64,000 bases of DNA from Streptomyces flavofungini (GTDB lineage: Bacteria; Actinomycetota; Actinomycetes; Streptomycetales; Streptomycetaceae), in assembly GCF_030388665.1 (NCBI RefSeq), contig NZ_CP128846.1, positions 3,698,001 through 3,762,000 of the forward strand. Direction: 5' to 3'. The notes beneath the pieces are model-generated. The model ran no database searches, was not told the DNA's origin, and saw nothing but the letters and a program-made list of their open reading frames with translations. Position 1 is the first letter of the stretch, and every line of letters begins with the position of its first letter. A program made the translations under genes and the position numbers. This document shows, one piece after another, positions 17,284 through 25,424 of the stretch.

Positions 17284-19143
17284 TTACTTCTTCTTCGGCA
17301 CCGCGGGCACCCCGAGGAACGGCAGCCGGAGCGCGCCGAAGGCATGGGCCGGAACCGCCGGGGACTTCGGCTCGACCGGCGCGAGCCGCGTGTAGGCGGC
17401 GCCCTGGGCCGGACGCGGGTCCGCCTCGCCCTTGTTGGGCCAGAACGACATGGCGCGCTCGGCCTGCGCGGTGATCGTGAGCGAGGGGTTCACGCCGAGG
17501 TTCGCGGAGACGGCGGCACCGTCGACCACGGAGATGCCGGGGTGGCCGTACAGCCGGTGGTAGGGGTCGATGACACCGGTGTCGGGGCCGTCGCCGATCG
17601 GGCAGCCGCCGAGGAAGTGCGCGGTCAGCGGGGTGCCCATGAGCTCGCCGACGTTGGAGCCGGGGAAGCCGTTGATCTCCTCGGCGATGAGGGACGCGGC
17701 GTGGGTGGCCTCGGGGATCTGGTCCGGGTTGGGCGCGCCGTGGCCCTGCCGCGCGGTCAACAGGCCCTTGCCGATGCCCTTCTCCTTGCGGTACGTGGTC
17801 AGCGAGTTGTCGAGGGTCTGCATCACCAGGCCGATGATGGTGCGCTCCGACCAGCGGTGGTTGGACAGGGAGCGCACGGTCAGGAGCGGGTGGCGCACGG
17901 TGTTGGCGAGCCAGCCGGCGACGCGCGCCTTGCCGCCCTTCACGGTGTACGGGACCTGGAGCAGCGTCAGGCCGCCCATCGCGTTGGACTTCCTGCCGTA
18001 GCGGACGGGCTCGATGTGGGTCGTGGCGTTCGGGTGGATGGACGAGGTGATGGCCACGCCCTTGGTGAAGTCGACCTTGCCGTCCGCGCCCGCGAGGCCG
18101 GCGTGGCGCCTGCGGTAGCGGCGGTCCGTCGTCTGGGCGCCCACCAGGGCCTCGGAGTTGGTGCGGGTCAGATCGCCGAGGCGGCGGGACACGCGGGGCA
18201 GCAGATGGCTGTCCTTCATGCGGTGCAGGAGCGTCTGGGTGCCGTAGGTGCCTGCGGCGAGGACGACGCGGCGGGCGCGGAAGGTGCGGCCCCTGCCCTT
18301 GCGTTTGTTGTCGGTGGGCAGCGTGCCCACCGCGTAGCCGCCGCGCGAGTCCTCGGTGAGCGCCACCACGGACGTCATCGGGTGGATGACCGCTCCGGCC
18401 TTCTCGGCGAGGTAGAGGTAGTTCTCGTTGAGGGTGTTCTTCGCGCCGTGGCGGCAGCCCGTCATGCACTCGCCGCACTCGGTGCAGGCGCGCCGTGCCG
18501 GTCCGGCGCCGCCGAAGTAGGGGTCGGGAACTTCCCTGCCGGGCTCGGCCGTTGACTCACCGGTGGCGTCCCGTCCGTCACCGAAGAAGACGCCGACCGG
18601 CGCCATGTGGAAGCTGTCGCCCACCCCCATGGCCTGCGCGGCGGCCTTGAGGTGGACGTCGGAGGGGGTGGTCGTGGGGTTGAGCCGCACGCCGAGCATC
18701 CGCTTGGCCTGCTCGTAGTACGGACGCAGCTCGTCCTGCCAGTCCGTGATGTCCTTCCACTGCGGATCGTCGAAGAACGCCGCGGGCGGTACGTAGAGTG
18801 TGTTCGCGTAGTTCAGCGATCCGCCGCCCACGCCCGCGCCCGCCAGGACCATCACGTTGCCGAGCAGATGGATGCGCTGGATGCCGTAGAGGCCGAGCGC
18901 CGGGGCCCAGAGGTAGTTCTTTATGTCCCAGGAGTTCTTGGGCAGTTGCGCGCGCGTGAAGCGGCGGCCCGCCTCCAGGACGCCGACGCGGTAGCCCTTC
19001 TCCGTGAGCCGCAGGGCGGACACGGAACCGCCGAAGCCGGAGCCTATGACGATGACGTCGTAGTCGTAGCCGTCGACATCGACGTCGTAGTCGTAGTCGT
19101 AGCCGTCGTCGTCCGCGCTCCGGACGGAGTTCTCCTGTGGCAT
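17284..19143 (-). CDS. GMC-family FAD oxidoreductase (cholesterol oxidase-like), 619 aa
   Basis: FAD-binding GSGFGGSVSALRL near residue 35, GAGVGGGSLNYANTLY, and a C-terminal GMC block with GGCPIGDGPDTGVIDP and SVVDGAAVSANLGVNPS. A Cys-rich stretch (CTECGECMTGCRHGAKN) is typical of the cholesterol-oxidase-like GMC branch. Expected reaction: flavin-dependent oxidation of an alcohol; the substrate is not evident. The ATG at 19143 has GAGGAG upstream. The N-terminus carries an unusual Asp/Tyr/Val tract (DYDYDVDVDGYDYD) just before the FAD motif. It lies downstream of the aldehyde dehydrogenase, so alcohol-to-aldehyde-to-acid coupling is possible, although a hairpin separates them. Confidence 0.92.
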   Translation of the reverse strand: MPQENSVRSADDDGYDYDYDVDVDGYDYDVIVIGSGFGGSVSALRLTEKGYRVGVLEAGRRFTRAQLPKNSWDIKNYLWAPALGLYGIQRIHLLGNVMVLAGAGVGGGSLNYANTLYVPPAAFFDDPQWKDITDWQDELRPYYEQAKRMLGVRLNPTTTPSDVHLKAAAQAMGVGDSFHMAPVGVFFGDGRDATGESTAEPGREVPDPYFGGAGPARRACTECGECMTGCRHGAKNTLNENYLYLAEKAGAVIHPMTSVVALTEDSRGGYAVGTLPTDNKRKGRGRTFRARRVVLAAGTYGTQTLLHRMKDSHLLPRVSRRLGDLTRTNSEALVGAQTTDRRYRRRHAGLAGADGKVDFTKGVAITSSIHPNATTHIEPVRYGRKSNAMGGLTLLQVPYTVKGGKARVAGWLANTVRHPLLTVRSLSNHRWSERTIIGLVMQTLDNSLTTYRKEKGIGKGLLTARQGHGAPNPDQIPEATHAASLIAEEINGFPGSNVGELMGTPLTAHFLGGCPIGDGPDTGVIDPYHRLYGHPGISVVDGAAVSANLGVNPSLTITAQAERAMSFWPNKGEADPRPAQGAAYTRLAPVEPKSPAVPAHAFGALRLPFLGVPAVPKKK

Positions 19144-19193
19144 GGGGTCTCCTCGGTGCAAGTCGGTCTGCGAGCCGCCTGTGGGTGGGCGCG

Positions 19194-19216
19194 CCCACGC
19201 GGCGGAGCCGCGTGGG
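19194..19216. terminator. Hairpin within a Streptomyces-type intergenic repeat
   Basis: CCCACGCGG pairs perfectly with CCGCGTGGG around CGGAG and is followed by GACACAGCCCC. A related sequence lies at 52423-52455. It is placed between the aldehyde dehydrogenase and the GMC gene. Confidence 0.6.
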
Positions 19217-19259
19217 GACACAGCCCCTCGCCCCGCGGGGCACGGGACAGCACGGCCGC

Positions 19260-20876
19260 TCAACGCAAGCGCAAGGCCTTCATGAGCTTCAGGCTCGTCG
19301 TCATGAACGCCGCGTGCTTCTCGTCGCTCATGCCGAAGGACGGTGCCAGCGGGATGAGCCGCTGGTGGGCCACGGTCTGCGCCTCGGTGTACTTGAGGAT
19401 GCCCTCGGAGCCGTGGCGGCGGCCGAGGCCCGAGTCCTTCATGCCGCCCATCGGGGACTGCACGCTGCCGTAGGCGGGCGCGAAGCCCTCGTTGACGTTG
19501 ACGGTGCCGGTGCGCAGGCGGGCGGCGAGGGCGCGGCCGCGCCTGCCGTCCTTCGTCCAGACCGAGGAGTTCAGACCGTAGGAGGTGGAGTTGGCGAGTT
19601 CGACGGCCTCGTTCTCGTCGGTGAAGCGGTAGAGCGAGACGACCGGTCCGAAGGTCTCCTCCGCGCACACCGCCATGGGCGACTCGACGCCGTCCAGGAT
19701 GGTCGGCTCGTAGAAGTAGGGGCCGATGTCGGGCCGGGCCACGCCGCCCGCGACGAGCGTGGCGCCCTTGGCGACGGCCTCGTCCACGTGCCGCCGGGTG
19801 GCCTCCAGCTGGCGCTCGCCGACGAGGGAGCCCATCTCGGCGCCGTACGCGAGCGACCGGCCGAGCCGCATCGCCTTGGTCTTCGCCGCGAACCGCTCGA
19901 CGAAGGCGTCGGCGACGGCCTCGTGGACGTACAACCGCTCGATGGAGATGCACAGTTGGCCGGCCGAGGAGAAGCAGGCGCGGACGGCGCCCGCGGCGGC
20001 CTTCTCCACGTCGGCGTCGTGCAGGACCAGCATGGCGTTCTTGCCGCCGAGTTCGAGGGAGACGCCGACGAGGCGGGCGGCGGCGCCGGTGGCGACCTCG
20101 CGGCCGGTGCGGGTCGAGCCGGTGAAGGAGACGTAGTCGGCGTGCTTGACGATCTCGGGGCCGATGACGGGGCCGTCGCCGAGCACGACCTGGAACACCT
20201 CGGCGGGGAGGCCCGCCTCGATGATCAGGTCCCGGGCCCAGAGCGCCGTCAGGGCGGTCTCCGTGTCGGGCTTCATCACCAGCGCGTTGCCCGCGACCAG
20301 GGCGGGCAGGGCGTCGCCGATGGACAGCTCCAGGGGGTAGTTCCAGGGGGCGATCTGGCCGACGACGCCGCGCGGCTGGCGCAGCTCGGTGACCTTGGTG
20401 AGGGCCGGTACGACGCCGGTGTGGCGCTTGGGGTTCAGATACGCCCCGGCGCGGCGGCCGTAGTGCCGGGCCGCGACGACGACGGCCTGGATCTCCTCGT
20501 GCGCGTGCAGCCGCGCCTTGCCGGTCTCCAGCTGGATCAGGTCGAGGACCTCGGCCTGGCGCTGGAGCACCAGGTCGTGGAAGCGCAGCAGGACGGCGGC
20601 GCGCTGGCGCACCGGCGTGCGCGCCCACGGGACCTGCGCCACGCGCGCCCGCTCGAAGGCGGTCGCCACGTCCTCGGGGGTGGACTCCGGCAGGTCGGCC
20701 AGCTTCTCGCCGGTGAACGGCGAGTGGTTGACCGTACGGCCCGAGCCGATCACCTCCCGGGTGAGCTGGGCGACCAGCTCCGGCGTGACCACGTCGGCGG
20801 CGGTGCGTGCGCCGCTGGGGGCCGGGGCGACCGGGTTCGTACCGAGGGGCTTGGCAGGGGCCTGCGAGTCCGTCAT
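19260..20876 (-). CDS. gabD2: Succinic semialdehyde dehydrogenase (NAD(P)+), 538 aa
   Basis: Aldehyde dehydrogenase superfamily: cofactor motif FTGSTRTGREV, catalytic Glu in SLELGGKNAM, catalytic Cys in SSAGQLCISIERLYV, and ETFGPVVSLYRF. The sequence reads as the actinobacterial GabD2 type, oxidising succinic semialdehyde to succinate in GABA catabolism or a TCA bypass; the exact substrate is inferred. The ATG at 20876 follows a promoter region with the perfect palindrome TACCCATGGGTA at 20911-20922, a possible operator. It is upstream of the GMC oxidoreductase on the same strand. Confidence 0.92.
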   Translation of the reverse strand: MTDSQAPAKPLGTNPVAPAPSGARTAADVVTPELVAQLTREVIGSGRTVNHSPFTGEKLADLPESTPEDVATAFERARVAQVPWARTPVRQRAAVLLRFHDLVLQRQAEVLDLIQLETGKARLHAHEEIQAVVVAARHYGRRAGAYLNPKRHTGVVPALTKVTELRQPRGVVGQIAPWNYPLELSIGDALPALVAGNALVMKPDTETALTALWARDLIIEAGLPAEVFQVVLGDGPVIGPEIVKHADYVSFTGSTRTGREVATGAAARLVGVSLELGGKNAMLVLHDADVEKAAAGAVRACFSSAGQLCISIERLYVHEAVADAFVERFAAKTKAMRLGRSLAYGAEMGSLVGERQLEATRRHVDEAVAKGATLVAGGVARPDIGPYFYEPTILDGVESPMAVCAEETFGPVVSLYRFTDENEAVELANSTSYGLNSSVWTKDGRRGRALAARLRTGTVNVNEGFAPAYGSVQSPMGGMKDSGLGRRHGSEGILKYTEAQTVAHQRLIPLAPSFGMSDEKHAAFMTTSLKLMKALRLR

Positions 20877-20910
20877 GACGGTGAGCGTATGCCTGAGCGG
20901 ACGCTTTGGG

Positions 20911-20922
20911 TACCCATGGGTA
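20911..20922. promoter_or_regulatory. 12-bp palindrome, possible operator of the aldehyde dehydrogenase
   Basis: TACCCATGGGTA is perfectly symmetric and centred about 40 bp upstream of the start codon, where a repressor would block the promoter. The cognate regulator is unknown. Confidence 0.4.
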
Positions 20923-21046
20923 ACGAGCTTTCACCACGCACGCACACGCAGCCGCGGGCCGCTTCGTTCGCTGCCAGTGCTTGCTGGCGACAAAGGTGCT
21001 GATCAGGGCGTTCCTCGGGCCTCAACCGGCCGCTCCGCAGCGGACG

Positions 21047-21217
21047 TCAGCCCGTCACCGTGTCCTTGCCGACCTTCAGCCGCGCCCGCACGCCCTTGAA
21101 GAGTCCGGTGCCCTCCTTCTCCTCCGCCGTGCCCTTCGGCATGTCCACGCGCAGCTCGCAGAACTCCTGGCCCGCCGTGATGATCATGAGCTGCAGGCAG
21201 CGGATCGGGGTGGTCAC
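21047..21217 (-). CDS. Small ORF or C-terminal remnant, 56 aa
   Basis: GTG at 21217 opens VTTPIRCLQLMIITAGQEFC, continuing to a basic C-terminus (VRARLKVGKDTVTG). The frame stays open upstream through GRDTTYDDDS to a TGA near 21264. It reads like the end of a globular, possibly secreted sensor domain rather than a complete protein. It lies just downstream of a kinase gene whose extracytoplasmic domain is similar in style. It may be a relic of a deleted gene or a genuine small protein. Confidence 0.4.
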   Translation of the reverse strand: MTTPIRCLQLMIITAGQEFCELRVDMPKGTAEEKEGTGLFKGVRARLKVGKDTVTG

Positions 21218-21285
21218 GGAATCGTCGTCGTACGTGGTGTCACGGCCCCGAGCACGCGTCCCCCGTCAGGACTCCACTCAGACGT

Positions 21286-21328
21286 CAGCGCTCGTCTCAG
21301 GGCTCGTCCCAGCGCTCGTCTCAGGGCT
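21286..21328. repeat. 24-bp repeat (12-bp sub-units) across a kinase stop codon
   Basis: CAGCGCTCGTCT and CAGGGCTCGTCC alternate. The 24-bp unit starts at 21286 and 21310. The stop codon of the first kinase gene (21321-21323) is inside the second unit. Confidence 0.7.
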
Positions 21329-23060
21329 TCGCGATCTCCAGGCCCTCGATCGCCTTCTTCGCGACCTCGCGCCCCCGCTCGGTGAAGTCGCTCTTGGCCG
21401 GGTAGTCGATCCACAGCTTGTACATGTCGCCCGCCGAGGTCCGGTAGTAGAAGACCTTGGCCTCGCGCGGGTAGACGACGTCGGATTGCTTGTTGGTGTA
21501 CGGAATCAGGTTCTCGGCCGACTGCTTGCCCTTGTAGTCGCCCTGCGTCGTCTTCTTGCCGGGACCCACCGTGTCCGGGCTCAGCGAGCCGAGCACCGTA
21601 CTGCCGCTCTCCAGGTCCTTCATGTCCTCGTACGCCTCGGCCATCGAGGTGCCCGCGATGTACTTGAGGTCGTCCTCGGACTTCTTGCTGAGCTGCAGCG
21701 ACACGAAGAGGCTGCCGCTCTGGTCCGTGTACGTGACCCAGTGCTCCTTGGGCGTCTCGCCCCCGTCGCTGGTCCTGCGGTAGCCCTCGGGCACGGACAG
21801 CGTCGCGCCCAGCGACTTCGCCTCGTGCTGCGTCCACTTCCCCGAATCCGAGTCGCCCCCGAACGGCTTCACGGCGAGGACCACCGCCGCGGCCACCGCG
21901 AGGACGACGACACCGCCCACGGCCACGAGCGCCTTGCGGCCGAGGAACACGCCCTTGCCGCGGTCCGGCGCCGGGGTCCCGCCGTCCTGGTGACCCGCCG
22001 TCACGAACCGCGTCGCGGGCAGCTGCGGGGGCTGCGGCGGCTTGACGGCCTCTTCGAGGAGGGCCCTGACCCGGGCGGCGCTCGGGCGGTGGGCGGGCTC
22101 CTTGTGCAGCAGGCCGCTGATGGCCTCGGCGAGCGGGCCCTGCGCGGACGCGGGCGCCGCGGGCGTGGCGTTGAGGACGGACTGGAGCGTGGCGGGCGTG
22201 TTGTTGCGGCGGAACGGCGAGACGCCCTCGGTCGCCGCGTACAGCACGACACCCAGCGACCACAGGTCGGACGCCGGTCCCGGCCGCTGCCCGAGCACCC
22301 GCTCCGGAGCGATGAACTCCGGCGAGCCGACGAAGCCGCCGGTGTCCGTCAGGTTCGTCTCGCCCTCGATCTGGGCGATGCCGAAGTCGGTGAGGACGAC
22401 GCGGTCGTGCCTGCCGATCATCACGTTGTCCGGCTTCACGTCGCGGTGCAGGACGCCCGCCGCGTGCGCCGCCTCCAGGGCACCGAGCACTTCGAGGCCG
22501 ACCCGGGCCGCGTCGCGGGCCCCGAGCGTGCCCTCGTCGCGCAGCGCCGCGCCGAGCGAGCGGCCCTGCACGAACTCCATCACGATCCACGGCTGGCCGT
22601 CCTCGACGACGACGTCGTGCACGTTGACCACGGCCGGGTGGTCGAGGCGGGCCGCCGCACGGGCCTCGCGGCGCATCCGCTCGAAGGCGTTGGCGCGTTC
22701 GCGCTCCGGCAGATGGTCCGGTACGCGCGGCTCCTTGACGGCGACCTCGCGGTCCACCGTCTCGTCCTTGGCCCGCCACACCGTGCCCATGCCGCCGTGG
22801 CCGAGCTTGGACAGCAGCCGGTAGCGCCCGCCGATCAGCCGACCGGAACCGGGCTCGGCCCGCGTCGCCTCGGCGGCCCGGGTGTCAGGGCCGGGCTGCG
22901 CGGGCGCCTCGGGGCGCGGCTGGTCCGGTACGACCTGGGTCGGCTGGGCGTACGGATTGGGGTACGGCTCTCCGCCACCTTGCTGCGGAGGCTGCGGTGG
23001 CTGCAGGCCGTAGCTGGTGGTCTCGTTCGGGCCGTTCAAGGCTCCCCCGTCGTTACTCAT
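21321..23060 (-). CDS. Transmembrane Ser/Thr protein kinase, 579 aa (kinase 1)
   Basis: A Pro/Gln-rich N-terminus of about 75 residues precedes a complete Hanks-type kinase domain: glycine loop LGHGGMGTVWRA, Lys in VAVKEP, HRDVKPDN, DFGIAQ and APE. A Pro-rich linker, one membrane helix at about 375-397 (VVVLAVAAAVVLAV) and an extracytoplasmic domain follow, the last starting GATLSVPEGYRR. The kinase domain is cytoplasmic and the C-terminal domain probably senses an external signal. It is the most downstream of five adjacent kinase genes on this strand. Start ATG at 23060. Confidence 0.93.
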   Translation of the reverse strand: MSNDGGALNGPNETTSYGLQPPQPPQQGGGEPYPNPYAQPTQVVPDQPRPEAPAQPGPDTRAAEATRAEPGSGRLIGGRYRLLSKLGHGGMGTVWRAKDETVDREVAVKEPRVPDHLPERERANAFERMRREARAAARLDHPAVVNVHDVVVEDGQPWIVMEFVQGRSLGAALRDEGTLGARDAARVGLEVLGALEAAHAAGVLHRDVKPDNVMIGRHDRVVLTDFGIAQIEGETNLTDTGGFVGSPEFIAPERVLGQRPGPASDLWSLGVVLYAATEGVSPFRRNNTPATLQSVLNATPAAPASAQGPLAEAISGLLHKEPAHRPSAARVRALLEEAVKPPQPPQLPATRFVTAGHQDGGTPAPDRGKGVFLGRKALVAVGGVVVLAVAAAVVLAVKPFGGDSDSGKWTQHEAKSLGATLSVPEGYRRTSDGGETPKEHWVTYTDQSGSLFVSLQLSKKSEDDLKYIAGTSMAEAYEDMKDLESGSTVLGSLSPDTVGPGKKTTQGDYKGKQSAENLIPYTNKQSDVVYPREAKVFYYRTSAGDMYKLWIDYPAKSDFTERGREVAKKAIEGLEIAKP

Positions 23061-23205
23061 GCCCCCATGAGTACCGTGCGGGGCACCTCGGATTCCAGCC
23101 AGGGTCCCCAGTTGTGACCGGGGTGATGCAGGAACCGGGAACTTCGGCGGCGTACGGGCGGGAAGGCGCGCGGATCGGCGCGCCTGAGCTGTACTTCCGC
23201 CTCCC

Positions 23206-23310
23206 GCACGCCCTCGCCGGACCCCGGGACCAGCACCGCCGCACGCCCTCGCCGAACCCCGCGACCAGCACCGCCGCACGCCCTCGCCGAACCCCGCGAC
23301 CGTCACCGCC
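23206..23310. repeat. Three 35-bp tandem repeats across a kinase stop codon
   Basis: Units start GCACGCCCTCGCCG at 23206, 23241 and 23276 and differ by only a few bases. The stop codon of kinase 2 (23303-23305) lies in the third unit. Confidence 0.9.
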
Positions 23311-25162
23311 GCACGAACGTGTCCACCGCCGTGTCGAAGTGCCGTCGCCCCTCCCGTGCCTGGCCCGCCGGTGCCGACACCCACACGTCGTACCTCCTGC
23401 CGTCCTCCTGCCAGCACAGGTCGTACACGCGCCGGGCCCCCGCCTCGCCGCCGGAGCCGTCCCGGGTGTACTGCCACAGCGCGGCGGGGCGGCCGTTGCG
23501 GGTGGTCGCGGTGACGTCGGCGTCGCGGTAGCCGGGGTGGTCACGGGGGCCTTCGGCGTCGGCGCGGCGCTGCGCAGCGAGCGGGCCGCCCGCGACGGGG
23601 TCGGCCGCCACGATGCCGATGCGGACGGCGCCGCCCGGCGAGAGGTAGAGGGTGCGCGGCCCTTCGGTGCGACGGGTGTAGCCCTTCGGGACGGCGAGGG
23701 CGAAGCCGCGCGGGTCCTTGGCGAGGCGGTAGCCCACGGGGGCGGCGGGCGTGGAGGGGACGGCGGGGGACACGGTGTCCGGGGTCTTGGTGACGGTCGA
23801 GGTCGCCGTGGGGCGGGGGCCGCCGGAGTCCGTCGGGGTGTCGGGCGACGCAGAACTGGGCGGCGACGTCCGGCCGCCGTCCCCGTCGCCGTCCTGCCCG
23901 AGCAGCAGCGTCGCTGCCGAGACGGCGCCGCCCGCCACGGCCGCGACCAGGGCGGCGGCGATCAGCATGATGCGGTTCTGGCGCCGGCGCGCGGGATCGG
24001 ACAGGGGCGCGGTGGGTTCGTCCTGGTGTACGGGGCGCGCGGGCGGCTGTGCGCGCGGGGTCCCCGGCGGGTGGCGGCCGGGGAGCAGGGAGAGGAGGGG
24101 GCGACGCCGCGCGGGCCCCGAGCGCCCCGAGCCGCCCGAACGTCCTGAGCGCCCCGCGCCCCATGACCGGCCCGACCGGCCCGCCCGGCCCTCCCCGTGC
24201 CCCGACGCCCGACCGGGCGCGCGCCCCGTCGCACGACCACGCGCACGCCCCGATAACCGCCCCCGCGCCGAAGCGAGCGCGGGACGCCCGGCCCCGGCCC
24301 CGGTCCCCGCACCCGGCAGCCCCGGCATGACGCCGGTGTCGACGTACGCGCGCAGCAGCCGCTCCGCTCCGGCCGCGTCCAGGCGGCGCTCCGGGTCGCG
24401 TTCGAGGAGGCCGAGGACGAGGGGCGCGATCGGCTCCGCGGCGGGCGGCGGGCGAATCTCGTCGAAAACGACGGCGTGCAGCACCCCGCCGATCGAGTCC
24501 CGCCGGAACGGCGACTCGCCGCTGACCACGGCCACGAGCAGCGCGCCGAGCGACCACAGGTCGGAAGCGGGCCCGGTGCGCTCGCCGGACATGCGCTCCG
24601 GCGCGGTGTACTCCGGCGAGCCCACGAACGACCCGCTCTCCGTGAGCGTCGTCGCCCCGCTGACCTGCGCGATGCCGAAGTCCGTGAGCACGACCCTGCC
24701 GGTGGCCTCCTCCAGGAGCACGTTGGCGGGCTTCAGGTCGCGGTGCAGGACACCCGCGGCGTGCGCGACGCCGAGCGCGCCGAGCAGGTCGAGGCCGATG
24801 CGGGCGGCCGCCTGCGGGCCGACCGGTCCGGACCGGCTGATGCGCAGGGCCAGCGTGGGACCCTCGATCAACTCCATGACCAGGTAAGGGCGTTCGTCGT
24901 GGACGACGACGTCGTGCACGACGATGATGTGCGGATGCCGCAACTGCGCCACGGCGCGCGCCTCGCGCAGGGTGCGCTCGCGCTGCCGCGCGGCCTCTTC
25001 GGCGGAGAGCGTCTCGTCGAGCGGGATCTCCTTGACGGCGACGCGACGGCCGAGGAGCTGGTCGGTCGCGCGCCACACGACGCCCATGCCGCCCTGGCCC
25101 ACCCGCACCTCGAGGCGGTAACGGCCGGCGATCACACGGGTGCTGTCACCCAGGCTCCCCAT
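23303..25162 (-). CDS. Transmembrane Ser/Thr protein kinase, 619 aa (kinase 2)
   Basis: Active kinase motifs: VGQGGMGVVWRA, VAVKEI, HRDLKPAN, DFGIAQ and APE. The kinase domain is followed by an Arg/Gly-rich basic juxtamembrane stretch of about 80 residues (RGRLSGRARGRATGRA and onward), one helix at about 397-422, a Ser/Thr/Pro linker and an extracytoplasmic domain starting RGFALAVPKGYTRR. This domain resembles those of the other four kinases. The ATG at 25162 opens MGSLGDSTRVIAGRYRL and fits the family; an upstream start at 25213 in the same frame is possible. Confidence 0.92.
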   Translation of the reverse strand: MGSLGDSTRVIAGRYRLEVRVGQGGMGVVWRATDQLLGRRVAVKEIPLDETLSAEEAARQRERTLREARAVAQLRHPHIIVVHDVVVHDERPYLVMELIEGPTLALRISRSGPVGPQAAARIGLDLLGALGVAHAAGVLHRDLKPANVLLEEATGRVVLTDFGIAQVSGATTLTESGSFVGSPEYTAPERMSGERTGPASDLWSLGALLVAVVSGESPFRRDSIGGVLHAVVFDEIRPPPAAEPIAPLVLGLLERDPERRLDAAGAERLLRAYVDTGVMPGLPGAGTGAGAGRPALASARGRLSGRARGRATGRAPGRASGHGEGRAGRSGRSWGAGRSGRSGGSGRSGPARRRPLLSLLPGRHPPGTPRAQPPARPVHQDEPTAPLSDPARRRQNRIMLIAAALVAAVAGGAVSAATLLLGQDGDGDGGRTSPPSSASPDTPTDSGGPRPTATSTVTKTPDTVSPAVPSTPAAPVGYRLAKDPRGFALAVPKGYTRRTEGPRTLYLSPGGAVRIGIVAADPVAGGPLAAQRRADAEGPRDHPGYRDADVTATTRNGRPAALWQYTRDGSGGEAGARRVYDLCWQEDGRRYDVWVSAPAGQAREGRRHFDTAVDTFVRR

Positions 25163-25288
25163 GCGGCCATCATGCCCCACAGGTGTGGTCACGGACCCTC
25201 TCAGCCCGGACAAGGGCCAGTTCAGGCCGCATCCCTGGGAGTTCGGACCACGGCCGTCGGCGTACGGCCCGGGGCAGGCACGCGGTCA

Positions 25289-25424
25289 GGATCCTCGCCC
25301 GGTCCGCGTCGTCGCCCGGTCCGGATCCTCGCCCGGTCCGCGTCGTCGGCCGGTCCGGATCCTCGCCCGGTCCGCGTCGTCGGCCGATCCGGGTCGTCGC
25401 CCGGTCCGCGTCAGTCCCGCCAGC
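25289..25424. repeat. Four 34-bp tandem repeats across a kinase stop codon
   Basis: Units start at 25289, 25323, 25357 and 25391. Each is two related 17-bp halves (GGATCCTCGCCCGGTCC and GCGTCGTCGCCCGGTCC). The stop of kinase 3 (25411-25413) lies in the fourth unit. Confidence 0.9.

Noticed and set aside
23206..25424. Tandem repeats considered as a CRISPR array
   Set aside because: Repeat units are directly adjacent without spacers, have only three or four copies, and no cas genes are present.
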